Shown here one piece after another: positions 36,811-49,065 of a DNA stretch of 64,000 bases. Each line of letters opens with the position of its first letter. The stretch's first letter is position 1. Made by a program: the position numbers and the translations under genes. The DNA is from Cannabis sativa (taxonomy: Eukaryota; Streptophyta; Magnoliopsida; Rosales; Cannabaceae): the NCBI RefSeq assembly GCF_029168945.1, contig NC_083607.1:39789257-39853256 (forward strand), read 5' to 3'. Below the pieces are notes generated by a model that was not told the DNA's origin, did no database searches, and saw nothing but the letters and a program-made list of their open reading frames with translations.

Positions 36811-38869
36811 TGTAAGGCCCTAACAATTAGGAACGCTACGCTAACTGATTAAGAAACCCTGATCACCTAATCCGAGATTACTAGAAGGATAAGCGCGGGA
36901 AATTTAAACTTTATTTGAAACAGAATGAAAATTAAACTTGTAACAACTTTAAACTTTACAACCAAAAGATACATCTTGCGGGATCCCGTAGAAATTTTCA
37001 CAAAATATTACAAGTCTATTTCACAAGCTGACCTAGGCGACAAAATTAGAGTTACAAAATACATCACTGGTAGACCCCAACCTGCTTGGTCTAGTATGGC
37101 CCGAACATGTACAAGCATCGCCAAGCTCCCATACTCATGGCTGATCACAAATTGATTTACCCTTTCCTGCATAGTAGAGAACCCGTGAGCCAAGCCTACC
37201 AAGATAGTAAAGATATCAATAATCACAAATAACATATCGCATATATAATAATGCCAACTCCCTAATTGTGTATTTGATATAGGCATGCGTGTTACACTCA
37301 CACGTCGACTTATGTCTATGTGGCATAGACCCACGTGTTACTCTCACATGTCTATTTATGTCTATGTAGCATATACCTACGTGTTACACTCACACGTCTA
37401 TTTATGTTTATGTAGCATAGACCTACGTGTTACGCTCACACGTCTATTTATAATAAGGCCTTAGTAGTGTTTATCTCGGTTATAGTTATCGAGTCAAACC
37501 TGATTAAGCCTTGCCGCATAATCATATTCATATAAACACAATCCATATATTATGTTCCTTTAGTGGTTTATCGTGATGATGCATATCAGGTCTAACCCAG
37601 TTATGTCTCACTCGCATAAGCTTTGACATATATTCACATATTCAATATCTTCAATGTATATCATAATATATGAAATCTTAGGGTAATAACTCTAACTTGC
37701 ATACCAATTAATTACCCATATAACATACTCTATAGCATGCTCGAAATAACGCTTATAGAGGGTAATAACCCCAATTCATACTTTCACTTGATTAGCAATA
37801 TTATTGTACATCATTGTTTCCTTACCTTCGTATACGTCCTAGGGTAATAACCCTAGACAACATCATTATTAATTTAGGGTACTAATTTACTGAGTCTAAC
37901 TTAATTATGCCTTTAGTGCATAATCCTTTATTTCAACATATTTAGCATGGCATAACACTCAAAATCATTTGATTATTTGGGTAATAACCCTATGCCAGAT
38001 AACCGCTCACTTTAGGGTGATAAGCCTAATCCCGGTTCTTAATTAATCACATCCATAATATAAAACATGAGCGCCACCACGCTTAGCTCTACGTACAAAC
38101 TAATATCTTACCTGATGTTCCGCTTATATGGAGATTCCAAATCCCAGGTGCTTGACCAAGTGCCGGTAGTCCTAGTCACAATTTTTGGGATTCACAAAAT
38201 AGGGTTAATTCCTAAATATACTTTCAATAATCACATAATTATCATTACATTTACAAATTAACATATAGATCTTGAAACGAGCTTTCCAACAATATAAAGA
38301 GCGTCCAAAATGGAGTTCCGAGTCAAAAGTTATGGCCAAAACAAAAATTGGCCTTCCTCGATGCAGTCCAATCGAAATTCCGATTGGAACAACCCTGAAC
38401 CAACCGGAATTTTGGAAGTCTCGGCAGAAACAACACGAAAAAATCTCAACTTTTAAGCCCCTGTAACATACTCAAATCTTCTCTAATCACAACCAAATTT
38501 TCAAGAGCATCATAATATAACATAACAAACATATTTTACATCTCAAACACAATAATTGCACCAAGAATCAAAAAGTGTCATTGTCAGAAAACACTGCACC
38601 GACTTGTCAGAAAAAATCTACGGAAAAACAACACAAGTATACTATATAATAATGTAGTCTATAAGCACGTCATAACATTAAAATTACTGTTTTATCCTTC
38701 TCAGGTCAAAATTACAAAAACGACCCTGGCTCACAAACGAGGTCTTAACACGTTATTTCTCAATTTAATTCACATAAAGTAAATTAATTAATAATATAAT
38801 TCCATATAAATACACATTTAACTAGTTAGGGTTTGCTAATCTGTTTCTCTTAATCTTAGGATATTACCA
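36811..38869 (-). repeat. Chromovirus 3' LTR (about 2.06 kb, minus strand)
   Basis: On the minus strand it starts TGGTAATATCC just after a purine-rich AAGGAGGGGATAA and ends GGGCCTTACA at 36811. These are the likely LTR borders; no second LTR is present to prove them. It contains a 46-bp tandem repeat and several GGGTAATAACCC motifs. Small open frames inside it (36925-37155, 37008-37334, 38067-38261, 38272-38466) are not convincing genes. Confidence 0.65.
37287..37451. repeat. 46-bp tandem repeat, 3.6 copies, each with two hairpins
   Basis: Units at 37287-37332, 37333-37378, 37379-37424 and a partial unit at 37425-37451. Each unit holds ACGTGT/ACACGT-type arms around 7 bases and GTCTATG/CATAGAC-type arms around TAG or TGG. 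A few substitutions separate the units, one of which breaks an arm (CATATAC in unit 2). Confidence 0.85.
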
Positions 38870-39260
38870 TTATCCCCTCCTTAGATAAATTTTGTCTCGA
38901 AATTTACCTGAATAACTCTGGATATTTATGTTGCATATCCATCTCGAGTTCACAGGTTTCCTCTTCCACTTTACTGTTCCTCCATAATACCTTTATCAAT
39001 GTAATTGTCTTGTTTCTCAAGAATTTTTCTCTTCTCTCAAGTATTCGCACAGATTGTTCCTCGTATGATAGATCTGGTTGAACTTCTAATGCTTCATAAC
39101 TCAGAATATGGGACAGGTTTGAGACATACTTCCGAAGCATCGAAACATGAAATATATCATGCACAGCTACCAGCACCGGGGGCATAGCCAACGTGTACGC
39201 TACTTGCCCTATCCTCTCAAGTATCTCGAAAGGTCCAATGAACCTCAGGCTAAGCTTTCC
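38870..39260 (-). pseudogene. Chromovirus chromodomain tail, duplicated copy
   Basis: On the minus strand it encodes VHDIFHVSMLRKYV, then SYEEQSVRILERREK and LIKVLWRNSKVEEETCELE, the C-terminal end of Tekay-type integrase with its weak chromodomain, which is thought to guide integration to heterochromatin. It is the outer copy of a 415-bp tandem duplication that also includes the first bases of the LTR. It is cut at the duplication border, so the upstream integrase is missing from this copy. Confidence 0.8.
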
Positions 39261-39275
39261 TCTCTTAATCTTAGG

Positions 39276-40921
39276 ATATTACAATTATCCCCTCCTTACA
39301 TAAATTTTGTCTCGAAAAACCTAAACAACTCCGAATATTTATGCTGCATATCCGTCTCAAGTTCACAGGTTTCCTCTTCCACTTTACTGTTCCTCCATAA
39401 TACCTTTATCAGTGCAATTGTCTTGTTTCTCAAGACTTTTTCTCTTCTATCAAGTATTTGCACCGATTGTTCCTCGTATGATAGATCTGGTTGAAGTTCT
39501 AATGCTTCATAACTCAAAATATGGGACGGGTCTGAGACATACTTCCGAAGCATCGAAACATGAAATACATCATGCATAGCTACCAGCGCCGGGGGCATAG
39601 CCAACGTGTACGCTACTTGCCCTATCCTCTCAAGTATCTCGAAAGGTCCAATGAACCTCAGGCTAAGCTTTCCTTTCTTACCAAAGCGCTTGATGCCTTT
39701 CATAGGTGATATTTGGAGAAATACCACATCCCCGATTTGAAAATCAATATCCCAACATTTTTTATCAGCATAACTCTTCTACCTGCTCTGAGTTGCGAGC
39801 ATTCATGCTCTAATTTTATCCACTGCTTCTCTTGTTCTCTGAACAACTTCGGGACCTAAGAACTTTCTTTCACCTACTTCATCCCAGTGAATAGGTGATC
39901 AACATTTTCTTCCATATAAAATTTCATACGTAGCCATCCCGATTGTTTCCTGATAGTTGTTGTTGTACGAGAACTCGATAAAGGGAAGGTACTTTACCCA
40001 TGATCCCTCAAATCTAAGACACATGCCCATAGCATGTCCTCTAAAATCTGAATGGTCCTAACGGACTGTCCATCAGTCTGAGGATGAAAATCTGTGCTAA
40101 ATTTCAACTGAGTACCGATGGCTCGATGTAGACTCTCCTACAATCTTGATGTGATCTTCAGTTCCTTATCAGAAACAATGGACTTTGGGACACCATGGAG
40201 ACGAACAATTTCTCTAACATATAACTTAGCATATTGATCAATGGAGAAGTTCGTCCGAACAGGTAAGAAGTGCGCTGACTTTGTAAACCTGTCGACTGTG
40301 ACCCACACAGAGTTGTATTATCTCGTAGTCCTAGGCAATCCAACCACAAAGTCCATGGCAATGTCCTCTCATTTCCATTCCGGAAGATTCAGTGATTGCA
40401 ACAACCCTGCATGCCTCTGGTGTTCAGCTTTCACTTACTGACAAGTTAAGCACCTCGCAACATAATCAGCAATATCATTCTTCATACCTGACCACCTGAA
40501 CATGGACTTGAGATCTTCGTACATCTTCGTTAGTCCTGGATGAACTGAGTAAGGAGTCGTATGAGACTCATTCAAGATCTCCCTTTTAATATCATCATCC
40601 ATAGGCACAAAAATATGATTCATAAACCGAAGCATACTTGTGTCATCCATTGTAAAATCACTAGTCTTACTAGCCCAAACCCTATCTCGGAATTTCATTA
40701 ACTCTGGATCTTGCAATTGTGCTTCTTTGATTCACTCCAAAAGAGTAGATTGCAGGGTAATATTAGCCAATTGCCCTACAATGAACTCAATTTTAGCTCA
40801 GGTCATTTCATCTGCTAACTACTGGGAGATCTGCCTCAGTGTATTTATCTGACTTTGTCCTTTTTTACTCAAAGAAGATATGTTACGTGCCTGTGTGTTA
40901 GATTTTGAAGGATCCCGGAGC
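39276..40921 (-). pseudogene. Chromovirus integrase and chromodomain tail, decayed
   Basis: Read from 40921 down: an RNase H-integrase linker (LADEMT, IEFIVGQLANITLQ), then ESHTTPYSVHPG ... DYVARCLTCQ, the HHCC zinc-binding head of integrase (40435-40560 region). The core follows in broken frames around 40361-39760 (FTKSAHFLPVRT, SIVSDKE and DFHPQTDGQS can be read). Last come the C-terminal GPFEILERIGQVAYTLAMPP and chromodomain LRNKTIALIKVLWRNS. Several stops and frameshifts lie in the core. The longest open piece is 39296-39727 (143 codons). Confidence 0.8.
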
Positions 40922-42141
40922 AAGTATCAAGTATTTGCACCGATTGTTCCTCGTATGATAGATCTGGTTGAAGTTCTAATGCTTCATAACTCAAAATATG
41001 GGACGGGTCTGAGACATACTTCTGAAGCATCGAAACATGAAATACATCATGCATAGCTGCCAGCGCCGGGGGCATAGCCAACGTGTACGCTACTTGCCCT
41101 ATCCTCTCAAGTATCTCGAAAGGTCCAATGAACCTCAGGCTAAGCTTTCCTTTCTTACCAAAGCGCTCGATGCCTTTCATAGGTGATACTTGGAGAAATA
41201 CCACATCCCCGATTTGAAAATCAATATCCCAACATTTTTTATCAGCATAACTCTTCTACCTGCTCTGAGTTGCGAGCATTCATGCTCTAATTTTATCCAC
41301 TGCTTCTCTTGTTCTCTGAACAACTTCGGGACCTAAGAACTTTCTTTCACCTACTTCATCCCAGTGAATAGGTGATCAACATTTTCTTCCATATAAAATT
41401 TCATACGTAGCCATCCCGATTGTTGCTTGATAGTTGTTGTTGTACGAGAACTCGATAAAGGGAAGGTACTTTACCCATGATCCCTCAAATCTAAGACACA
41501 TGCCCATAGCATGTCCTCTAAAATCTGAATGGTCCTAACGGACTGTCCATCAGTCTGAGGATGAAAATCTGTGCTAAATTTCAACTGAGTACCGATGGCT
41601 CGATGTAGACTCTCCTACAATCTTGATGTGATCTTTAGATCCTTATCAGAAACAATGGACTTTGGGACACCATGGAGACGAACAATTTCTCTAACATATA
41701 ACTTAGCATATTGATCAATGGAGAAGTTCGTCCGAACAGGTAAGAAGTGCGCTGACTTTGTAAACCTGTCAACTGTGACCCACACAGAATTGTATTATCT
41801 CGTAGTCCTAGGCCATCCAACCACAAAGTCCATGGCAATGTCCTCTCATTTCCATTCCGGAAGATTCAGTGATTGCAACAACCCTGCATGCCTCTGGTGT
41901 TCAGCTTTCACTTACTGACAAGTTAAGCACCTCGCAACATAATCAACAACATCATTCTTCATACCTGACCACCTAAACATGGACTTGAGATCTTCGTACA
42001 TCTTCGTTAGTCCTGGATGAACTGAGTAAGGAGTCGTATGAGACTCATTCAAGATCTCCCTTTTAATATCATCATCCATAGGCACAAAAATATGATTCAT
42101 AAACCGAAGAATACTTGTGTCATCCATTGTAAAATCACTAG
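40922..42141 (-). pseudogene. Tandem second copy of chromovirus integrase segment
   Basis: Repeats 39445-40664 with a constant offset of 1477 bp and few substitutions. It includes the HHCC head (ESHTTPYSVHPG, about 42070-41915), the broken core and most of the C-terminal domain up to SYEEQSVQIL, where it ends at 40922. The core shows the same frameshifts as the first copy, so the duplication came after the gene was already broken. Confidence 0.8.
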
Positions 42142-42510
42142 GAAGTGTAGATCTCCAATTCACTGGGATGAAACTAGAGAAAGAAAAGATCAAGGCTAGA
42201 TTGCTTGCCTCTCCGAGTAGGCAGAAGAGTTATGCAAACCCGAAGCGCAGAAATGTAGAATTTCAGGTAGGAGATCATGTATTCCTACGGGTATCTCTGA
42301 TGAAGGGATCAAACGTTTCAAAAAAAAGGACAAGTTATGCCCTTGATTTACTGGGCCTTTCAAGATTCTCGAGAAGGTTAGGCTGGTAGCATATCGTCTA
42401 GCCTTGACTCTAGTGCTTTCAGCAGTCCACAACGTGTTTCATGTCTCTATGTTACGAAAATACGTTTCTGATCCTACTCATGTGTTGAGTTATGAGAATC
42501 TAGAGCTTTA
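42142..42510 (+). pseudogene. Plus-strand chromovirus integrase C-terminus
   Basis: Encodes IKARLLASPSRQKSYANPKR, then FQVGDHVFLRVSLMKG, a frameshift in a run of A (about 42319-42326), then VHNVFHVSMLRKYVSDPTHV and LSYENLEL. This is the same C-terminal region as on the opposite strand at 39200-39720 but from a clearly diverged element. The chromodomain is cut off after LEL at about 42510, where LTR-like sequence starts. Confidence 0.75.
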
Positions 42511-43992
42511 TCTCTTTTTAGCAACTTTACTTTTTAGCTTAGGCAAGGGCAAAATGGTCTTTTTGGCCTTTTTACCTATTTTGTCTTTTAGTAAGATTAA
42601 TTAAGTAGTGTGTGTGCTAATTATTCCATTATTTTTCTTAGATAATACCAAAAATAAATCATTAATCCAAAATTGAAAAAATAAGAGAAAACACATAAAC
42701 ACCTTCTTTTCTCTCTCTTGAGCTCTCTAGCAGCCAGCTGAAGTTAGGGTTTTCTTCAACACAATTCAGAGCATTTCCAGCATAATTGTTGAGAATCAAA
42801 TTCAAGGTAAAATTCCTAGCACCTTCATCTTTATTTTCCTTAAGTTTTAAGTTAACTTTTTTGCATGATTTTAGAGTTAGGGTTCTATGATTTTAAGTGG
42901 TGATTGGTTTGGTTTTCTGAAGTTGAATTGAAGTTAGTTAAGTTGATTTGAGTGGAGTTTGTGGCTGGCTGTGAGGTTTGTTCAAGGTTTGAGCTTCAGA
43001 GCTCAAACTTTGCTCTCACATGGTGGATTTTGATTCTGAGAGTATTGGTTTGTTTTATTGCTTGATTTGTGCTTATTGTGGTATTTATAGGTGTTCAGGA
43101 AGTTATTGTACAATTTGGAGTTGATTTGAGGTGTTTAGGTAGTTTTGGGTGTTTCCTGAACTGAACTAGTCGACCGGTTTAGTGGGACCTATAGGAACCG
43201 GAATTCTAGTTGGTCCCTAGGAAACCCCACAGAACTAGTCCTTCGATTAGGGAACCGGTCTACCGGTTGGGGCAGTTTTAGGAACCCTAGTTTTTCCCAT
43301 TTTTACGATATTTAGGATATTGCCATGTTATCCATCGCTAGGGAAACTTTTAGTTTCAATTTTAAGTCCCCAAAAAGTGATTCAACATGTCACTCATCAG
43401 TTTTATGAAGAATGTGATTTAGGGGCCTGTAAATCGTCGAGCAGCAATTCTACTCAGGTTGGATGGCACACCTGAATTCGAAAGTGAGGTAAGATTAGTA
43501 TAATGATATGCATATGTGTATAAATGTTTAGCGTACATGTTTATTAAGCCTATTAGATTACATTAATAGTGATATCAGTATACGTAGAGTTATATTGGAT
43601 ACCGATAGATGTATGTTGGCTCATATACTGATTGACGCTATAACATCGGTGTAGTTGGGGTATGACTAGCGTACCAAGTATAGGTTGATATTATGGTCGA
43701 TAGTATTATCATACAAAAGTTCTAGACTCAATACCATGTTAGACATGGGGATAGGATTATGGTTGGGTGTATGGGCGCCTGATTATAATCTGGGTTATAA
43801 TTATGTTACTGATTATGCTTTTCTTACGGAGTTTGTCGACTAACAGAAATTGTTTCCATGTGTAGGTAAGGGCAATGCTAAGGTTGAACAACCGTGAGAG
43901 CGAGCGAATGAAGATTGTACATGTCGGGGCGGTTAGGCCTGGAGAGTACGATCTTTGGGACAGCTGGTCATATTTTGTATAGTCGCTAGGTG
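42511..43992 (+). repeat. Plus-strand gypsy LTR, first part
   Basis: Follows the integrase fragment and has no coding frame. It is interrupted by the family L element at 43998 (TSD ACAAC, 43993-43997) and resumes at 54094. It shares style with the minus-strand chromovirus LTR (a GGTTTTCTTC leader, an ACCGG-rich stretch at about 43170-43280). The 5' border is unclear because of the deletion at 42510. Confidence 0.55.
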
Positions 43993-43997
43993 ACAAC

Positions 43998-45891
43998 TGT
44001 TGGGTTTTATGCCCTAAATAAAACTCATTTCAATATAATCAGATTTACTTATTAATATAGATCAGAAATAACATTTAATGTTGCATGGTTCACATGATTT
44101 ATTTCATGATTATATGTACATAATGTATAAATTCATCTGAAACCCTTTTCACATACTTGATCCTGTTTATTGTGTCGTCAACACATTGGAAAGTAAACAT
44201 GACTATGTGAATAAAGTTTCCTAGATTTATCAGACACAGGGTTTTACTGATATGATAATCTACAACAGAGTTTACTTGTATTTGGAGAAATACTATGTTC
44301 TTTCCAGAACATTGGTTAAAGTAAAACTCAGGTTGGATGCATGGAGTATGCATCGGAAGGGACCGATATTGAACTTTGACTTAGATTTAATTAAACTTAC
44401 CGTAAAATCTATTCAAGTCAATATCGCCAAGTTGATCCTAGATCAAATGATCTTAATCCTGTTATGATTAGGCTCAATCTTGAAAGGCTATTCGTGTTCC
44501 TTGAATTGTTAGTTAAGCCTACTTTTAGGTCAGGGTGATACGTACTTTTTGGGAACACGGTAGTGCAATTAAGTGGGAGCGCTAGCATAAACATGGAATC
44601 TATAGCTTCTATCTGGCGAATAGTAAGCAAAGGATGATCTCCTTCGAGCTTGACCAAACGAAAATAAATGGTGGAGATCTCATTTCACATAAGCTGAAAT
44701 ATCATTTATACGGGGTCAAGTGTTTTAAGGAATAAATACATTGTAGGGTGTAACGGTAATTTAATCCCTTTACAGTGTAGATCATTCATATAGAGGATAA
44801 TTGATCACATTAGGATTATAACAATGGATGACTAATGATGTGTCTATATGGTGGAACATATAGAGCATTCTATATACTGAGAGTGCAATTCTAAGTTCTA
44901 TGCGTGGATTCAACGAAGAATTAATAAGTTAGTGAATTTTAGTGCTAAATTCTTGATCTACTTATTGGAAGCTCGGTTATATAGACCCATGGTCCCCCCA
45001 CTAGTTGAGATAATATTGCTTGTAAGACTCATGTAATTGGTTTTGATTAATCAATTATAATTCTCAAATTAGACTATGTCTATTTGTGAATTTTTCACTA
45101 AGTAAGGGCGAAATTGTAAAGAAAGAGTTTATAGGGGCATATTTGTTAATTATGATACTTTGTATGGTTCAATTAATAAATATGATAAATGACAATATTA
45201 TTTAATAATTATTTATAGTTATTAAATAGTTAGAATTGGCATTTAAATGATTGAATTAGGAAATTGGCATTTTTGAGAAAATCAGATACAAAAGGTGTTA
45301 AAATTGCAAAATTGCAAAAAGCTAGGCCCAATCCATTAGTGTATGGTCGGCCACCTATTGTAGTATTTTAAGTTGATTTTTTCATTATTTTAATGCCATA
45401 TAATTCAAATCTAACCCTAGTAGAATGCTATAAATAGATAGTGAAGGCTTCAGAAAAAATGAGACTTTTCTTCTGACACTTTCTGAATCAGAAAAAATGA
45501 GCCTTCTCTCTCCCTATCTTTAGCTACCACTTCTTCTTTCTTCTTCCTTTGAATTTCGAAATCCTTAGTGATTAGAGTAGTGCCCACACACATGAAGTGA
45601 TACCTCAATCATAGTGAGGAAGATCGTGAAGAAAGATCATTAGCAAAGGAGTTTCAGCATCAAAGATTCAGAGAAAGAGATCCAGGTTCAGATATTGATA
45701 ATGCTCTGCTACAGAAAGGAATCAAGGGCTAGATATCTAAACGGAAGGAGTCATATTATTCCGCTGCACCCAATGTAAGGTTTCTTAAACTTTATATGTG
45801 TTTAATTTATCGTTTTAGAAAGTTCTTATTTAGGATGTTAATAAACATACTTGTGAGTAGATCTAAGATCCTGGTAAAATAATTTCCAACA
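43998..45891 (+). repeat. Family L element 3, 5' LTR (1894 bp)
   Basis: TGTTGGG...CCAACA; TATA box at 45429-45436. The first 140 bp resemble the element 1 LTRs, while the section after about 44130 (CTGAAACCCTTTTCACATAC) differs, so this is a separate subtype. Confidence 0.92.
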
Positions 45892-45893
45892 AC

Positions 45894-45907
45894 TGGCCTC
45901 AGAGCCA
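45894..45907 (+). other. Primer binding site, element 3 (variant)
   Basis: TGGCCTCAGAGCCA, with CC in place of TA of the initiator-Met consensus, as in element 1 and the minus-strand copy. Confidence 0.7.
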
Positions 45908-47234
45908 TGGTAATTGATTTACTTACAAGAAATTTGGACTTTAAAACGATTGTTTGTATGTTCTTTGGATGGTATCATGTTGTATTGAGTGTTATTTGAT
46001 GATTGATTGATGTTTGTAAAATTTTCGTGAAAAATAATTGCTATTTTATCTCTGGAATTATTTTTATTGGATAGTATGGAAAAAATTAAGCAAGTTAGCC
46101 TTTTACAGAACTTAATTTGGATTTTATTTGAATTAGTTATGATTTTTTGAAGATTTGAAAAAATCGGGAAATTTGTCTTGATATTTTCCTGCGATCGCAA
46201 ATCTGTCCGTACAGTTCACAATTTTTTTGTTTTTCTTCGATTTTTCATGCTTTTTCATGGAATTAACTTCCGATTTTTGGTATAGTTTTGTATTTATACT
46301 ATTATTATTCCTAATTCAATTCTAATTATCATTTTGAATTAATTTAATATTTTTTAAATTTAATTCAAGATATTAGTGTAATTTGAATTTGAATAGAATT
46401 AGTATCTATCTTCTTGCTTAAAATATCTATCTTATTTTAAAATTTGATTACATCTTATCTTATTTTAAATTTAAAAATAAGATATTTATAATCATGTAAT
46501 TTTTAAATGATATAAGATATTTTGATAATTTTTTAAATTTTTTGTTATTTTATTTATTTAAATTACATTTAAAATTTGAAAAAGATATTTATTTATCTTT
46601 TCTAATTTTTTATTTAATTTTTATTTATAAAATAACATTTAAAATTTAAAAGTAGTTAGCAAATTTTTGAAATGATATTTAGGTTGGTTGAAACCTAATT
46701 TTTCAAAATTTGTAGGTTTAATTTTAAATTTAAATTTTTTAAAATTTTCGAATTTTTCAAATTTTTTTAAATTTTTCGAATTTTTTTTTATTATTTAATT
46801 AATTATTTTCGAAATTAAATATTTAATTTAAAATTAAAAAAATCCTACATCCAACTATCCAACTAACCTTGTTGCAGGAGTATGTGTTTTAGCTTATTTG
46901 TAAGTTTTCAAAACCTATTATTACTTGATTGCAAATAGCCATGGTTACTTTTTGCCAGATCTAATGATCTGATGGCTCCCTTGGTCAAGTTAATAATTTG
47001 TAACAAGTATATTTACAATCTTCTTTCATCTGTGTATGACCTAGCAACATGATAGGACCCATCCAAAGTGTGCCTGTGTGAGCCTATGTGTTTAATTTGA
47101 TTATAGATGCATATAGGTTGCTGTTGCTAAAATAAATTATCATAGTTCTTGATAGAATTTATTTAGGCCCATTTAGTTTTTAGGCTTATTCAATTAATAA
47201 CAGTTGTTCTTATTAAGGTTAAATTCCTCTCTTT

Positions 47235-47328
47235 TGGGCCTTGTGTGAGAGTTGGGAGCCATAGAAGTGGGTACGACATACTGAACCCAGCACCCCCTCA
47301 CATGAACCACCCCAATTGTGAAGGCCCA
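47235..47328 (+). other. Conserved long stem-loop of family L leader
   Basis: TGGGCCTT (47235-47242) pairs with AAGGCCCA (47321-47328); inside it TGTGAG (47244-47249) pairs with CTCACA (47297-47302), and GGGT pairs with ACCC around the conserved centre. It is near-identical to 24612-24705. Confidence 0.6.
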
Positions 47329-49065
47329 TTTGCCTGATTTGAACAACTGTACTAGGTTAATTACACTAGTTTAACCTAATAAAATTGATTAGCAACATAA
47401 TTAATTTCATTTATTTTGAAATTAATTTAAGAAAATTATAGTTTAAAGAATTCTTTATTCTAAGCTAAACTATATGTATTTTCTTGTATTTAATTAAATA
47501 TAGAATTATAACCATCTAGATTCTTTCTGGAACTTAATTTAAATTTTTCATTAAATATTCCTATTTAAGTTGATATTTAGTTATCTACAACTAACCAACT
47601 TAAATCTGAATATCTTTTGAATTTCAAATTTCAAAATTAAGTTGAGGAATTTTAGGCATTGGTTATTAAGATTCTTTAGATATTTTTTAAGTTAATATCT
47701 TTTCGAATATTAACTTAAAATGGAATATTTTCAAATTAAGTGGTTACAACTTAATTTTTGATATTTAATTAAATTTAAATTTTAAAAATATTTAAGTTCT
47801 AGATTTTTTCTAATACAACTTAAATTAGATATTCTTTTCAAATTTTGTGGAAAAGATACTTAGTCAAATAAGATATTTTCTAGATAGTTATTTCTAGACT
47901 ACTTATTATTTCTAATATTAAATAGGAAAATATTATACATTGTGAAATTAATTATTTATATATAATTAATTTTGGTACAAATTATTTTAAGTATATTTTT
48001 CCTAGTATTAAACTAGAAATTAATAATTAAGCCTTCTCTACACTTAATTATTTATTTCTTGAATTTAATACATTTAATTAATTTGAAAATTAAATATCTA
48101 AGTTGATTTTTATCATCATACTTAAATATCTCTTTTTCATGACATTTAATTAAATAGAAAATTATTTTTAGTTGAAATTTATTTTTTCAACTAAATTTAA
48201 ATAATTTTCAAAATATATTTTTTCTTTATTTTATTAATCAATTTTCGAAATCGCATTTCTTAAATGCTAGAATTTCGAATTTTATCTTGAAAAATAGATT
48301 AAGTTGTAAATTAATTATTTATTTTAATTAATTCTTGGATTAACTTAAATCAATGATTTTTTCATTTATTGATTAATTTAAAATAAATTGAATTAAAGTA
48401 TATTATTAGAAATTGAATTAATTAGTCAAAGGAAAATCTAGATAGGTGATATTTTTGCTTGAAGTATTTTTCTAGTGTATTTAATTAAATAGAAAATTAA
48501 TATTTAAGTTGATTTTCATCATCATACTTAAATATTTAAATTTTTCTTATATATTTAATTAAATAGGAAAATTATATTTTTTGTTGTAAATTAATTTTAT
48601 TAATTAATTTTGGGCCAACATTAAATTAGAATAATTTTTCCAGGATTTATTTTTTATTTTAATATGCATTTTTCGAAAATTGTATTCTTATATACTTTAA
48701 TTTTTCGAAATGCAATATATATTTATAGAAAATTAAATTTGAGTTGTAAATTAATTTAAATTAATTTTGTAACAACTTAAATTGAATATTTTTCAAAATA
48801 TTTATTGGAAATTATTACTAAGATGGAAATAATTCATGTTATTTTCATATCCATCTAAGTAAAATTTATAAATATTAAATTAAAATTTATATTTAGAATT
48901 TTTCATTCTAAATTGGAAATTTTAAATAAATATATATCTAAAATAAATAAATTAAATAAAGAGAATCAAAGAAAATACAACTCACTTTAAATAATGAGCT
49001 TGATTATTATTAAGATATTCGATCTCCATTGTGCGTTTTACACCGCGTTTGTTTTAGTGAGTAAT

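Larger units (their letters stand above)
36811..42141 (-). mobile_element. Tekay/Del-like Ty3/gypsy chromovirus, 3' part, rearranged
   Basis: On the minus strand, integrase, chromodomain-like tail and 3' LTR follow in gypsy order. Two local tandem duplications disturb it: 415 bp (38846-39260 and 39261-39675) and about 1.22 kb with a spacing of 1477 bp (39445-40664 and 40922-42141). Reverse transcriptase, gag and the 5' LTR are absent. At 42141 the sequence switches to a plus-strand fragment of a related element. Confidence 0.8.

Noticed and set aside
37287..37451. CRISPR-like array in the 46-bp repeats
   Set aside because: The units are directly adjacent without spacers, inside a plant retrotransposon LTR.
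40241..40441. Plus-strand frames at 40241-40441 and 41718-41918
   Set aside because: Antisense shadows of the decayed integrase core on the minus strand.
44252..44657. Pairs of similar frames in LTRs (44252-44657 and 52449-52854; 8258-8473; 21458-21655 and 29565-29759)
   Set aside because: They recur only because the LTRs are repeated. They are short, on both strands, and lie within U3.
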